Source: Rhizobium terricola
GTDB taxonomy: Bacteria; Pseudomonadota; Alphaproteobacteria; Rhizobiales; Rhizobiaceae
Reading direction: 5' to 3'
Length of the DNA: 64,000 bases
NCBI RefSeq assembly: GCF_012927355.1
Contig: NZ_JABBGK010000001.1
Location: 62,001 to 126,000, forward strand
Position 1 is the stretch's first letter, and each line of letters opens with the position of its first letter. Position numbers and translations under genes: made by a program. This document shows, one piece after another, positions 17,615-30,048 of the stretch. The notes beneath the pieces are model-generated. The model was not told where the DNA came from and made no database searches. It worked only from the letters and a program-made list of their open reading frames with translations.

Positions 17615-18481
17615 TCAGGCGCCGCCGCCGCGGGTGCGGGCAAGACCTTGCTGGGCCGGCAGATATTTGGGATCGAGACCGAGTGCGTGGGAATAGGACT
17701 TGGCGGCACGCGCCTTGTCGCCGCGACGCTCGTAGATGAGCGCCTGGTTCGCCCAGGATTCCGCGTTCTTGCCGTCCAGCTCGATGGCGTGATTGAAGTC
17801 GGCGAAAGCGTTCTCGTCGTCGTTCAGAGCGACATAGGAGACACCGCGGCCGTTATAGGGCTCAGGCGAGCTCGGCGACAGCGAGATCGCCTTCGAGAAG
17901 TCGTCGATCGCCTTGTCGTGCTGGCCGCGCAGCTGATAGATCAGGCCGCGGTTGTGATAGGCGCGACCGTCCGTGGTGTCGAGTTCGATGGCGCGGTTGA
18001 AGTCGCCGAAGGCTTCGTCGATTCGGCCGGCCTGGCGATAGATGTTGCCGCGGCCGATATAGGCGACGTCATAGTTCGGGTTGAGCTTGAGCGCCGTGTT
18101 GTAGTCCTGCGCGGCTTCGACCGGCTTGCCCATGTTGCGGTAGACGAGGCCGCGGTTGGCATAGGCCTGATAGAAGTTCGGGTTGAGCTGAAGGGCGACG
18201 TTGAAGTCATTCAGCGCCTTGCTGAACTGACCGGCGCGGCCATAGGCGGAACCGCGCACGTTGTAGCCTTCAGGTGCGCGCGGATTGGCATCGATCACAG
18301 CCGAAAGCGACGAGATGTTTTCTTCCGACCCCTGGGCTCGGTCAATGCGAATCACGTCTGAGGATTCGGTCGTCTGGCAACCGGCGAGGCCGATGAGCGC
18401 AAGGAACGCCACCGTCGTTGCAAGGCGGCTCTTGGTTTCGCCGGCGATGCGGGAACGGCGGGAAAGCGGGTATTCGATCAT
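17615..18481 (-). CDS. TPR-repeat lipoprotein
   Basis: 288 residues. A lipoprotein signal ends in LIGLAGC (lipobox, Cys about 35). It is followed by about six tetratricopeptide repeats of 34 residues with the usual Tyr/Ala/Gly/Tyr pattern (AYANRGLVYRNMGKPVEAAQDYNTAL, AYIGRGNIYRQAGRIDEAFGDF, AYHNRGLIYQLRGQHDKAIDDF). It resembles NlpI-type scaffolds. It should be anchored to a membrane facing the periplasm, where TPR lipoproteins hold together peptidoglycan enzymes and proteases; the partner here is unknown. The N-terminus before the hydrophobic core is long and basic, and no strong ribosome site is seen. Confidence 0.85.
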   Translation of the reverse strand: MIEYPLSRRSRIAGETKSRLATTVAFLALIGLAGCQTTESSDVIRIDRAQGSEENISSLSAVIDANPRAPEGYNVRGSAYGRAGQFSKALNDFNVALQLNPNFYQAYANRGLVYRNMGKPVEAAQDYNTALKLNPNYDVAYIGRGNIYRQAGRIDEAFGDFNRAIELDTTDGRAYHNRGLIYQLRGQHDKAIDDFSKAISLSPSSPEPYNGRGVSYVALNDDENAFADFNHAIELDGKNAESWANQALIYERRGDKARAAKSYSHALGLDPKYLPAQQGLARTRGGGA

Positions 18482-18558
18482 GGCGGGCCAATGTCCGGCG
18501 AGCTGTTCGCCGCCGATCGGTCATCGGATGGCAGCGAGTTGAACTTCAAATGAAAAGA

Positions 18559-18583
18559 GCGGGGGCGAACCGATCGCCTCCGC
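18559..18583 (-). terminator. Terminator of rpsU
   Basis: A 9-bp stem (GCGGGGGCG/CGCCTCCGC, one wobble) with a 7-nt loop leads on the minus strand into TCTTTTCATTT. It lies about 40 nt past the rpsU stop. Confidence 0.7.
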
Positions 18584-18619
18584 CCTTAGAACATCGGAAA
18601 ACGTCGAAAAGACGGCCAA

Positions 18620-18847
18620 TCAGCGGGCCGGACGACCCGCGCTGACCAGACCTTCGCGCTGTGCACGCTTGCGTGCCAGCTTGCGGACGCGGCGGACGGC
18701 TTCAGCCTTCTCGCGTGCACGCTTCTGCGACGGCTTTTCATAATAGTCGCGCATCTTCATTTCGCGGAAGATGCCTTCGCGCTGCATCTTCTTCTTGAGG
18801 GCGCGGAGCGCCTGATCAACGTTGTTGTCGCGGACAAGTACCTGCAC
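18620..18847 (-). CDS. rpsU: 30S ribosomal protein S21
   Basis: 75 residues with the S21 signature: [40 protein letters not shown], then a very basic tail ([11 protein letters not shown]). S21 sits on the 30S platform near the anti-Shine-Dalgarno sequence and helps initiation. It is single, with its own terminator. Length is normal for an alphaproteobacterial S21. Confidence 0.96.
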   Translation of the reverse strand: MQVLVRDNNVDQALRALKKKMQREGIFREMKMRDYYEKPSQKRAREKAEAVRRVRKLARKRAQREGLVSAGRPAR

Positions 18848-19148
18848 GTCTATCCCGTTCCTTTGGTTTTGAGTTGTTTTCCGCCAAAGTCAGGTCGTTA
18901 GCGGAACAAAAAACAATCGTTTCGCTTGGCCGTGAGGTCAGCGATTAGGGAGGGCAGATAACAGATCGCCTCAAGGAAGTCCATATGGCGCGGGCCTTTG
19001 CTCCGAGAAAATTCGCTTCCGGGAACGTATGCGGCTATCGTGTCGAAAGACGCATGTCGTGGCGTCGCAAAAGGAGCGTCGTGACGCATATGTATTTGTC
19101 ACTGATGTCATCCTACCCAAAAGCCTTGCCTACAGGAGTTTGAGGCGA
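18848..19148. other. Divergent intergenic region rpsU / soxB
   Basis: 301 nt between divergent start codons. The half nearest rpsU (18848-18925) is AT-rich and probably its promoter. The half nearest soxB has the GACGC dyads described separately and GAGG just before the soxB ATG. An in-frame extension of SoxB to 19029 is possible, but the conserved N-terminus MRKYSVFAVAREA begins at 19149. Confidence 0.4.
19049..19087. promoter_or_regulatory. Four GACGC half-sites upstream of soxBDAG
   Basis: Two adjacent dyads lie 62-100 nt before the soxB start: GACGC-N8-GCGTC (19049-19066) and GCGTC-GT-GACGC (19076-19087). Their spacing and placement suggest an activator or repressor site for the sarcosine oxidase operon. 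No named regulator consensus is recognised. Confidence 0.35.
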
Positions 19149-20402
19149 ATGCGCAAATATTCGGTTTTTGCCGTGGCACGCGAGGCGCTGCGCGCCCATA
19201 AAGGCTGGGAGGCCCAGTGGGTTTCTCCCGAGCCGCGCCAGTCCTACGACGTCATCATCATCGGTGCCGGCGGGCACGGTCTCGGTGCCGCCTACTATCT
19301 GGCCAAGGAGCACGGCATCACCAATGTCGCGGTGCTCGAGCGCGGATGGCTGGGTGGCGGCAATACCGGCCGCAACACGACCATCATTCGGTCCAACTAT
19401 CTCTACGAAGAGAGCATGGACATCTACGAGCATTCGCTCAAGCTGTGGGAAGGCCTGTCGCAGGACCTCAACTACAACGTCATGTACTCGCCGCGCGGCG
19501 TCATGATGCTGTCGCACAATATTCACGACCAGCAGTCGTTCAAGCGCCACATCAATGCCAACAACCTTTATGGCATCGACAACGAATGGCTGACGCCCGA
19601 GCAGGCCAGGGCCTATTGCCCGCCGCTCGACATCTCGAAGACGGCCCGCTACCCGATCAACGGCGCGGCCCTGCAGCGCCGCGGCGGCACGGCTCGCCAT
19701 GACGCGGTTGCATGGGGCTTTGCCCGTGCGGCCTCCGATCGCGGTGTCCACATCATCCAGAACTGCGAAGTCACCGGCATCCGCCGTGGTCCGAACGGTG
19801 AGGTCACCGGCGTCGATACGAATCGCGGCTTCATCGGTGCGAAGAAGATCGGCGTTTCTGCTGCCGGCCATTCGTCGGTCGTCATGGGCATGGCCGGCGT
19901 TCGCCTGCCGGTTCACTCGACGCCGCTCCAGGCGCTCGTTTCCGAGCCGATGAAACCGATCTTCCCGTGCGTTGTCATGTCGAACACGGTGCATGCCTAT
20001 ATCTCGCAGTCGGACAAGGGTGAGTTCGTCATCGGCGCCGGTACCGACCAGTACAATTCGTACTCGCAGACCGGCGGCCTGCAGATCATCACCCACACGC
20101 TGGATGCGATCTGCGAGCTGTTCCCGATGTTCCGTCGCGTCAAGATGATGCGCCAGTGGGGCGGGATCACCGACAACACCGCCGACCGCTCGCCGATCCA
20201 GAGCGTGACGCCGGTCCAGAACCTGTTCGTCAATGCAGGCTGGGGAACCGGCGGCTTCAAGGCGACTCCGGGTTCGGCCAACCTGTTCGCGCACCTGATC
20301 GCCAAGGGCGAGCCGCACCGCCTGGCGGCCGGCCTCACCCTCGACCGGTTCCGCACCGGCCGTCTGATCGACGAGGCGGCTGCCGCCGCCGTGGCGCACT
20401 GA
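19149..20402 (+). CDS. soxB: Sarcosine oxidase beta subunit
   Basis: 417 residues. Tetrameric sarcosine oxidase demethylates sarcosine to glycine, giving H2O2 and a one-carbon unit passed to tetrahydrofolate. The beta subunit carries FAD and a covalently held FMN. Visible are the Rossmann motif GAGGHGLGAAYYLA (39-52), the RNTTIIRSNYL segment, the likely FMN-linked His184 in GGTARHDAVAWG, and the C-terminal GWGTGGFKATPGS flavin loop. The start MRKYSVFAV has GAGG 5 nt upstream. It is first of soxBDAG; soxD follows after 18 nt. Confidence 0.96.
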   Translation: MRKYSVFAVAREALRAHKGWEAQWVSPEPRQSYDVIIIGAGGHGLGAAYYLAKEHGITNVAVLERGWLGGGNTGRNTTIIRSNYLYEESMDIYEHSLKLWEGLSQDLNYNVMYSPRGVMMLSHNIHDQQSFKRHINANNLYGIDNEWLTPEQARAYCPPLDISKTARYPINGAALQRRGGTARHDAVAWGFARAASDRGVHIIQNCEVTGIRRGPNGEVTGVDTNRGFIGAKKIGVSAAGHSSVVMGMAGVRLPVHSTPLQALVSEPMKPIFPCVVMSNTVHAYISQSDKGEFVIGAGTDQYNSYSQTGGLQIITHTLDAICELFPMFRRVKMMRQWGGITDNTADRSPIQSVTPVQNLFVNAGWGTGGFKATPGSANLFAHLIAKGEPHRLAAGLTLDRFRTGRLIDEAAAAAVAH

Positions 20403-20420
20403 TTACGAGGGAACGCACAG

Positions 20421-20741
20421 ATGCTGCTGATCAAATGCCCCTATTGCGAGGAAGAGCGCTCCGAGCTCGAATTCCGCGCCGCCGGCGAGGCGCATATCGC
20501 CCGCCCGACAAACATTGCCGAGATCTCCGATGAAGCCTTCGCGGAGTATTTCTTCCTGCGCGACAACCCGAAGGGCCTCATCTTCGAACGCTGGCGCCAC
20601 ATCAGTGGTTGCGGACGCTTCTTCAATGCAGTCCGCGACACCGTCAGCGACAAGATCCATCTGACCTACAAGGCGGGAGAGCCGAAGGCCGACGTGTCTG
20701 CCTTCCTCCCGAACGCAGTTGAGAAGGGAGCGTCGAAATGA
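20421..20741 (+). CDS. soxD: Sarcosine oxidase delta subunit
   Basis: 106 residues. A small zinc-binding subunit: Cys6 and Cys9 (IKCPYCEEER) with His60 and Cys64 (RHISGCGRFFN) form the metal site. It packs against the other subunits of the tetramer and has no catalysis of its own. Its stop overlaps the soxA start by 4 nt (ATGA), so translation is coupled. Confidence 0.95.
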   Translation: MLLIKCPYCEEERSELEFRAAGEAHIARPTNIAEISDEAFAEYFFLRDNPKGLIFERWRHISGCGRFFNAVRDTVSDKIHLTYKAGEPKADVSAFLPNAVEKGASK

Positions 20742-23731
20742 GCGGCGCCAATCGTATCCCGGGCAAGGGTCGCCTCACGCCGGCCCGCACCGCCCGCTTC
20801 ACCATCGACGGCAAGAGCCTGACGGCCTACGAGGGCGACACTGTCGCCTCAGCCATGCTCGCCAACGGCATGCATCTCGCCGGCCGCTCGTTCAAGTATC
20901 ACCGTCCGCGCGGCATCCTGACGGCCGGTCCGGAAGAGCCGAATGCGCTGCTCGACGTATCGCGCGATGCGGCCCGCCGCCAGCCGAACGTCCGCGCCAC
21001 GGTGCAGGAAGTGTTCGACGGCATGAAGGTCGAGACGCAGAATCGCTGGCCGTCGCTGTCGCTCGACATCGGCGAGATCAACGACTTCTTCTCGCCCTTC
21101 TTCGCCGCCGGCTTCTACTACAAGACCTTCATGTGGCCGAAGTCCTTCTGGCACTCGGTCTACGAACCCTTCATCCGTCGCGCTGCCGGCCTCGGCGTCG
21201 CGCCGAAGGAAGAGGATCCGGATCACTATTCGAGCCGCTATGCGCATTGCGACGTTCTCGTCGTCGGCGGTGGCGTGGCCGGCCTCTCAGCAGCGCTTGC
21301 CGCAGCCGAAACCGGTGCTCAGGTCATCATCTGCGATGAGCAGCCGGAAATGGGTGGTGCGTTCCACTTCGACACCGGTGCGACCATCGACGGCCAGAAC
21401 GGCTACGACTGGGCGCAGGCAACCGCAGCCAAGCTCGCCAGCCTGCCGAACGTCCGCGTCATGACCCGCACGACCGCCTTCGGCTACTACAACCACAATT
21501 TCGTGGCGCTTGCCGAACGCGTTACCGACCATGTCGCGAAGCCTGCCAAGAGCAGCCCGCGCGAGCGGCTGTGGCAGGTCCGCACCAAAAAGGTGGTGAT
21601 CGCCACCGGTTCGATCGAACGCCACATGGTGTTCGCCAACAACGACCGTCCGGGCATCATGCTGGCGTCCGCCGGCCGCACCTATCTCAACCACTTCGGC
21701 GTCGCCGTCGGTGCCAAGGTCGGTGTCTACACGGCACATGATTCGGCCTATGAAGCCGCCTTCGACCTGAAGCGGGCCGGCGTCACGGTCGCCGCGATCG
21801 TCGATTGCCGCGAAAAGCCGGGCGAAAAGGTGCTGGCGGAAGCCCGCAATCTCGGCATCGAAGTGCTGGCCGGCCATTCTGTCACCGACACGTCGGGCCG
21901 CCTGCGCATCCGTTCGATGACGGTCAAGCGCAACGGTAACGGTAGTGCCCGCAAGATCGAGGTCGACGCACTTCTCGTCTCGGCCGGCTGGACGCCGTCG
22001 GTGCACCTGTTCTCGCAGTCGCGCGGCAAGCTGAAGTTCGATGCGGCCAACGACCGGTTCCTGCCGGACGTCTATGCCCAGGAATGCATCTGCGTCGGTA
22101 CCTGCAACGGTACGGACGACATCCAGACGATCATCGACGAGGCCTCTGCGGCTGGTGCCGACATGGCAAAGGCCGCCGGTGCGGCCGGTTCGTCCTCGAC
22201 CCGCCTTGCCGGCGTCAATGCCTTCGGCTGGACCGGCGGCATGATCGGTGCGGCTGAAGGGGCAGGGCGCGATACGAGCGTCAAGGCCTTCATCGACTTC
22301 CAGCACGACGTCTGCGCCAAGGACATCCGCCTTGCCGTGCGCGAAGGCATGCATTCGATCGAGCACATCAAGCGCTTCACGACGAACGGCATGGCCTCCG
22401 ACCAGGGCAAGCTGTCCAACATGCATGGCCTTGCGATCGCCGCCGAAGTGCTGGGCAAGGAAATCCCGAAGGTCGGTCTCACGACCTTCCGCGCGCCCTA
22501 CACGCCGGTCACCTTCGGCACGCTGATCAACCACTCGCGCGGCGAGCTGTTCGATCCGACCCGCAAGACGCCGATGCATGCCTACGAAGTCAGCCAGGGT
22601 GCTGAATACGAGGATGTCGGCAACTGGAAGCGTGCCTGGTACTACCCGAAGCCGGGTGAGGACATGCACCAGGCCGTCAATCGCGAATGCAAGACGGTGC
22701 GCGACGTCGCCGGCGTCTTCAACGCATCGACGCTCGGCAAGATCGAGGTGGTCGGTCCGGATGCGGCCGAGTTCCTCAACCTGATGTACACCAATGCCTG
22801 GGACACGCTGAAGCCGGGCAAGTGCCGCTACGGCATCATGACCCGCGACGACGGCTTCGTGTATGACGACGGTGTCGTCGGACGACTCGCCGAAGACCGC
22901 TTCCACGTGACGACGACGACCGGCGGTGCGCCGCGCGTCCTCAACCACATGGAAGACTACCTGCAGACGGAATTCCCGCATTTGAAGGTCTGGCTGACGT
23001 CGACCTCCGAGCAGTGGGCGGTCATCGCCGTTCAGGGTCCGAAGGCGCGCGACATCATCGCTCCGTTCGTCGAAGGCATCGACATCTCGAACGAAGCCTT
23101 CCCGCACATGAGCATCGCCGAAGGCAAGTTCTGCGGCGTTCCGACCCGTCTGTTCCGCGTCTCCTTCACCGGTGAACTCGGCTTTGAAGTCAACGTGCCG
23201 GCCGATTTCGGCGCCTCGGTCTTCCAGGCGATCTGGGAGCGGGCGCAGAGCCTCGGCGCCTGCCTCTACGGCACCGAGACCATGCACGTGCTGCGCGCCG
23301 AGAAGGGCTACATCATCGTCGGCCAGGACACGGACGGCACGCTGACGCCGGACGACGCCGGCTATGGCTGGGCGGTCTCCAAGAAGAAGACCGACTTCGT
23401 CGGCATTCGCGGCCTGAAGCGTCCGGATCTGGTCAAGGAAGGCCGCAAGCAGCTGGTCGGCCTGTTCACCAAGAACCCGAACGAGGTTCTCGAAGAAGGT
23501 GGTCAGATCGTCGCCGATCCGAACCAGCCGAAGCCGATGACCATGCTCGGTCATGTGACGTCGTCCTACTGGTCCGAAAACCTCGGCCGGTCGATCGCGA
23601 TCGCCACGTTGGTCGGCGGACGGGCGCGCATGGGCGAAACGCTCTACGTGCCGATGAAGGACAAGACCATCGCGGTCGAAGTGACCGACACGGTATTCTT
23701 TGACAAGGAAGGGGGACGCATCCATGGCTGA
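20738..23731 (+). CDS. soxA: Sarcosine oxidase alpha subunit
   Basis: 997 residues, full length. An N-terminal ferredoxin-like region (FTIDGKSLTAYEGDTVASAM) precedes an NAD-binding Rossmann domain (VLVVGGGVAGLSAALAAAETG near 170). A second nucleotide-binding half follows (GAKVGVYTAHDSAYEAAFDLKRAG is its start region, split across the fold). The C-terminal about 400 residues are an aminomethyltransferase (GcvT-like) folate domain, with FRVSFTGELGFEVNVP and a final barrel. The folate domain accepts the methylene group through an internal channel. It overlaps soxD by 4 nt and soxG by 8 nt. Confidence 0.96.
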   Translation: MSGANRIPGKGRLTPARTARFTIDGKSLTAYEGDTVASAMLANGMHLAGRSFKYHRPRGILTAGPEEPNALLDVSRDAARRQPNVRATVQEVFDGMKVETQNRWPSLSLDIGEINDFFSPFFAAGFYYKTFMWPKSFWHSVYEPFIRRAAGLGVAPKEEDPDHYSSRYAHCDVLVVGGGVAGLSAALAAAETGAQVIICDEQPEMGGAFHFDTGATIDGQNGYDWAQATAAKLASLPNVRVMTRTTAFGYYNHNFVALAERVTDHVAKPAKSSPRERLWQVRTKKVVIATGSIERHMVFANNDRPGIMLASAGRTYLNHFGVAVGAKVGVYTAHDSAYEAAFDLKRAGVTVAAIVDCREKPGEKVLAEARNLGIEVLAGHSVTDTSGRLRIRSMTVKRNGNGSARKIEVDALLVSAGWTPSVHLFSQSRGKLKFDAANDRFLPDVYAQECICVGTCNGTDDIQTIIDEASAAGADMAKAAGAAGSSSTRLAGVNAFGWTGGMIGAAEGAGRDTSVKAFIDFQHDVCAKDIRLAVREGMHSIEHIKRFTTNGMASDQGKLSNMHGLAIAAEVLGKEIPKVGLTTFRAPYTPVTFGTLINHSRGELFDPTRKTPMHAYEVSQGAEYEDVGNWKRAWYYPKPGEDMHQAVNRECKTVRDVAGVFNASTLGKIEVVGPDAAEFLNLMYTNAWDTLKPGKCRYGIMTRDDGFVYDDGVVGRLAEDRFHVTTTTGGAPRVLNHMEDYLQTEFPHLKVWLTSTSEQWAVIAVQGPKARDIIAPFVEGIDISNEAFPHMSIAEGKFCGVPTRLFRVSFTGELGFEVNVPADFGASVFQAIWERAQSLGACLYGTETMHVLRAEKGYIIVGQDTDGTLTPDDAGYGWAVSKKKTDFVGIRGLKRPDLVKEGRKQLVGLFTKNPNEVLEEGGQIVADPNQPKPMTMLGHVTSSYWSENLGRSIAIATLVGGRARMGETLYVPMKDKTIAVEVTDTVFFDKEGGRIHG

Positions 23732-24278
23732 TGCTATCGTCGCTCAACGCAATCCCGTACTCACCGGCGCCCATGGCGGATCGCCGATCGTGCGGCTGAC
23801 ACCGGCCGATCCGGCAACCCGCGTCTCCTTGCGTGCCCACGCCGACGGCGTTGCCGCCCTGTCGAAGGCGCTCGGCGTGAAGCTGCCGACCACCCCGAAG
23901 GGCACGGCCGCGGCAAAGGGACGGCTGGCCTGCTGGCTCGGGCCCGACGAATGGCTGCTCATCGACGAGAAGGGCGGCGACCTGATGGCCGACTGCGCCG
24001 CTTCCGGTGCCGTCCACTCGGCGACCGACGTGTCGCACCGGAACACGGCAATCATCGTCTCTGGTCCGGGGGCTGCGAACGCCATCAATGCCGGCTGCGC
24101 GCTCAACCTGTCGCTCGCGACCTTCCCGATCGGCGCTGCCACCCGTACGGTGTTCGGCAAGGCAGAGATCGTGCTTTACCGCGTCGACGAGGAAACCTTC
24201 CGCGTCGAGTGCTGGCGCTCGTTCGCGGAATATGTCTTCGGCCTGTTGGACGAAGGCGCGCAGGACGCTGCTGCCTGA
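23724..24278 (+). CDS. soxG: Sarcosine oxidase gamma subunit
   Basis: 184 residues from MADAIVAQRNP. A GcvT-like fold lacking folate chemistry, with family segments GRLACWLGPDEWLLI, ATDVSHRNTAIIVSGP and the closing VECWRSFAEYVFGLLDE. It is the fourth subunit of the tetramer. The start lies inside the last codons of soxA (8-nt overlap), with GGGGG upstream. It is last in the operon. Only a weak hairpin (CGCCCG/CGGGCG at 24385-24400) separates it from the convergent MaoC-like gene. Confidence 0.93.
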   Translation: MADAIVAQRNPVLTGAHGGSPIVRLTPADPATRVSLRAHADGVAALSKALGVKLPTTPKGTAAAKGRLACWLGPDEWLLIDEKGGDLMADCAASGAVHSATDVSHRNTAIIVSGPGAANAINAGCALNLSLATFPIGAATRTVFGKAEIVLYRVDEETFRVECWRSFAEYVFGLLDEGAQDAAA

Positions 24279-24417
24279 TGTCGAATTTGCTGGTCGGGGT
24301 TGTTCTCCGGCCGGCCCATCCTGACAGAGGCCGTGAAGATAGACGGCCCGGCCGCGCACGCATCCGTCGCGTCGCTCATGCAGACGCCCGAAACCGGGCG
24401 CCGCTTGCTTCCAATTC

Positions 24418-24903
24418 TCAGACGCCTTCCGGTCGGTCCTTCGGGTCGAACTGGATGATGGTCATCCAGATGGCGGTCAGCGCCGGCTTGCGCTCGCCTT
24501 CAATCTCGATCGAGACGTCGTAATTGGTCATCATCATGCCCGCGCCGCGGAAACGCGCCTCGGTCAGCACGAAATGCCCGCGCACGCGTTTGCCGCATTT
24601 GACCGGCGACAGGAAGCGCACCTTCTCGAAGCCATAGTTGATGCCCATCTGCTGTTCGCGGATCTTCGGCAGGCAGTCGTAGTTCATCGCCGACAGCAGG
24701 GAAAGCGTCAGGAAACCGTGGGCGATCGTGCCGCCGAACGGGGTTTCTGCCGCGCGAACCGGATCGACATGGATGAACTGATGATCGTCGGTGGCGCCGG
24801 CAAAGGCGTCGATCATTGTCTGGTCGACGGTAATCCAGTTCGAAAGGCCGACCTCCTGGCCGACCAGCGACTGAACTTCGGACAGCGAAATTTCACGCGG
24901 CAT
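24418..24903 (-). CDS. MaoC-like (R)-specific enoyl-CoA hydratase / NodN-like
   Basis: 161 residues of the hot-dog MaoC family. The hydratase motif FAGATDDHQFIHVDP gives the catalytic Asp40/His45 pair, and IAHGFLTLSLL is the second family block. These enzymes hydrate trans-2-enoyl-CoA to (R)-3-hydroxyacyl-CoA, feeding beta-oxidation or polyhydroxyalkanoate synthesis. The rhizobial NodN proteins belong to the same family. It stands alone between soxG and glgX on the minus strand. The acyl chain range cannot be read from sequence. Confidence 0.88.
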   Translation of the reverse strand: MPREISLSEVQSLVGQEVGLSNWITVDQTMIDAFAGATDDHQFIHVDPVRAAETPFGGTIAHGFLTLSLLSAMNYDCLPKIREQQMGINYGFEKVRFLSPVKCGKRVRGHFVLTEARFRGAGMMMTNYDVSIEIEGERKPALTAIWMTIIQFDPKDRPEGV

Positions 24904-24994
24904 GGAACCTCACCGATCGTTGTGTTCTGCAATTACCTACAGGGGCTTGGACCAACAGTGAATAGCCGGTGCATGCCTCGGAATGATGAAAAAG

Positions 24995-26962
24995 TCAGTG
25001 TTCTATAAAAAACTCAACCGAGCGTGGTCTTACATGAATTTTCGCGGAGCAGCGATCGGTCCGGAGGGAATACCACTGGCGGTCGGGTGACGTCGGTAGT
25101 GTGAAGTCATGCGCCGTCCGGGAGCGGTTGAACAGAACGGCAAGGCGGACTTCGCGACCGAGCCTGGTGTCGAAAGTATCGAGCAGCATTGCAAGCGTGG
25201 CGGCCTCGTCCTCCTCCCAGTCCGCGACCTCCATCGGCGTGCCGTCGGTCGTGTGCCAGGCCACGTCGCCGCCGCCGTTGAAGAAGTCCAGCCGACTGAA
25301 CACAGAAAAGCGCCGGCGCATGGCGGCCAGCATCGCGGTGTGCCCGATCAGGTCCTGATCGGCGTTCTCCCAGTCGAGCCATGTCAGCTCGTTATCCTGG
25401 CAGTAGGCGTTGTTGTTGCCGTGCTGGGTGCGGCCGAATTCGTCGCCGGCGGTCAGCATGATGGCACCACGGGTGGCAAACAGCGTCGACAGCAGTGCCG
25501 AGACGTCCTGAAGGCGCTGCTGGCGAATAGCGGCACTGTCGGTATCGCCCTCCACGCCGTTGTTCCAGGAATAGTTCTCGTCATGGCCGTCGCGGTTGTT
25601 CTCGCCGTTCCTGCCGTTGCGCTTATGGCTGTGCGACACGAGATCGAGCAGGGTGAAACCGTCATGGGCGGCGATGAAGTTGACGCTCCGGGTTTCCCGG
25701 ATGCCGTTGCCGCCGAAGGCTCCGGACGAGCCGGCAAGCGCCGTCGCTAGCGCGCCCGCCATGTGGCCGTCGCCACGCCAGTAGCGGCGCATGTCGTCGC
25801 GCGCGCGGTCGTTCCATTCGAGGAAGGGGGCGGGAAAGTTGCCGAGCTGATAGCCGCCGGGACCTACATCCCAAGGCTCGGCGATCATGATGCGATCCTC
25901 GAGCACCTCGTCGGTCAGAATGGCGTGCAGCGTCCGCGAGGTCGAGTGAAAGCCGTGGAAGGTGCGTCCGAGGATGGGGGCAAGGTCGAAGCGGAAGCCG
26001 TCGACGCCGGCATGCACGACGAAATGGCGCAGGCTGTCGATGATCAGGCGCCGGACGAAGAGGTGGTCGCAGGCAAGGGTGTTGCCGCAGCCCGTGTCGT
26101 TGACCAGCACGGCCGGATTGTCGGGCAGGTGGCGATAGCATGAAAGATTGTCGAGGCCACGCAGCGACAGCGTCGTACCTTTCTGGTCGCTCTCACCGGT
26201 ATGGTTGAAGACGAGGTCGAGGATGACCCCTATGCCTTCCTTGTGCAGGGCGGCGACCGTGTCGCGCAGTTCCGTCATGCCGCCGGGCACGATGCGGGGA
26301 TCGAGCGCCATCAGGGCAATCGGATTGTAGCCCCAGCCATTGGTCAGCCCGAGCGGCGGCAGATGGCGTTCATCGATCCAGGCGACGATCGGCATCAGTT
26401 CGACCGCATCGACCCCGATGGTCTTCAGGTGGCTGATGATCGCGGGATGGGCAAGGGCCGCGACCGTGCCACGCAGTTCGGCCGGCACTTCCGGATGGCG
26501 CATGGTGAAGGCCTTGACCGACAGCTCGTAGATGAAGCCGCCGGGCTGGAAATGCGGTCGTTCGAGACGCGCCAGCCGATCGTCGGTGACGATCGCCTTC
26601 GGCACGATGGCCGCCGTGTCCGTGCCGAAGATCGACAGCTTCGGGTCATGGACGAAGGGCCTGTCGAGTTCCTTGGCATAGGGATCGACGAGCAGCTTGG
26701 AGGGATCGAACCAATAGCCGTGGTCCGGCGCATAGCGGCCATAGGCGCGGTAGCCGTAGCGCGCACCGGGAACGACGCCATCGACATGCAGCCTGTGTAC
26801 GCTTTCCGCGTTGCGCGTCATCGGCAGGCGGCAGATCTCGGCGCGGCCGATTGGATCGAACAGGCAGAGCTCGACCCTTTCGGCATGATGCGACCAGACG
26901 GCGAAATCCGCACCCCTGTCGGTCAGTGCGACGCCGCCCATCCGTGTTTCGATGCGGTTCAT
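24995..26962 (-). CDS. glgX: Glycogen debranching enzyme
   Basis: 655 residues. An N-terminal CBM48 domain (GADFAVWSHHAERVELCLFD) is followed by a GH13 barrel. Catalytic parts are DGFRFDLAPILG (nucleophile Asp), IMIAEPWDVGPGGYQLG (acid Glu) and IAAHDGFTLLDLVSHSHK (transition-state Asp). It hydrolyses alpha-1,6 branch points of phosphorylase-limit glycogen. It is last in the glg operon, 10 nt after pgm. No clear terminator follows. Confidence 0.95.
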   Translation of the reverse strand: MNRIETRMGGVALTDRGADFAVWSHHAERVELCLFDPIGRAEICRLPMTRNAESVHRLHVDGVVPGARYGYRAYGRYAPDHGYWFDPSKLLVDPYAKELDRPFVHDPKLSIFGTDTAAIVPKAIVTDDRLARLERPHFQPGGFIYELSVKAFTMRHPEVPAELRGTVAALAHPAIISHLKTIGVDAVELMPIVAWIDERHLPPLGLTNGWGYNPIALMALDPRIVPGGMTELRDTVAALHKEGIGVILDLVFNHTGESDQKGTTLSLRGLDNLSCYRHLPDNPAVLVNDTGCGNTLACDHLFVRRLIIDSLRHFVVHAGVDGFRFDLAPILGRTFHGFHSTSRTLHAILTDEVLEDRIMIAEPWDVGPGGYQLGNFPAPFLEWNDRARDDMRRYWRGDGHMAGALATALAGSSGAFGGNGIRETRSVNFIAAHDGFTLLDLVSHSHKRNGRNGENNRDGHDENYSWNNGVEGDTDSAAIRQQRLQDVSALLSTLFATRGAIMLTAGDEFGRTQHGNNNAYCQDNELTWLDWENADQDLIGHTAMLAAMRRRFSVFSRLDFFNGGGDVAWHTTDGTPMEVADWEEDEAATLAMLLDTFDTRLGREVRLAVLFNRSRTAHDFTLPTSPDRQWYSLRTDRCSAKIHVRPRSVEFFIEH

Positions 26963-26972
26963 CCGCGCGCGA

Positions 26973-30047
<3,075 letters not shown>

Positions 30048-30048
<1 letters not shown>

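Noticed and set aside
21287..23725. 812-codon minus-strand frame opposite soxA
   Set aside because: Arg/Asp/Gly-rich shadow of soxA with no domain; soxA is certain.
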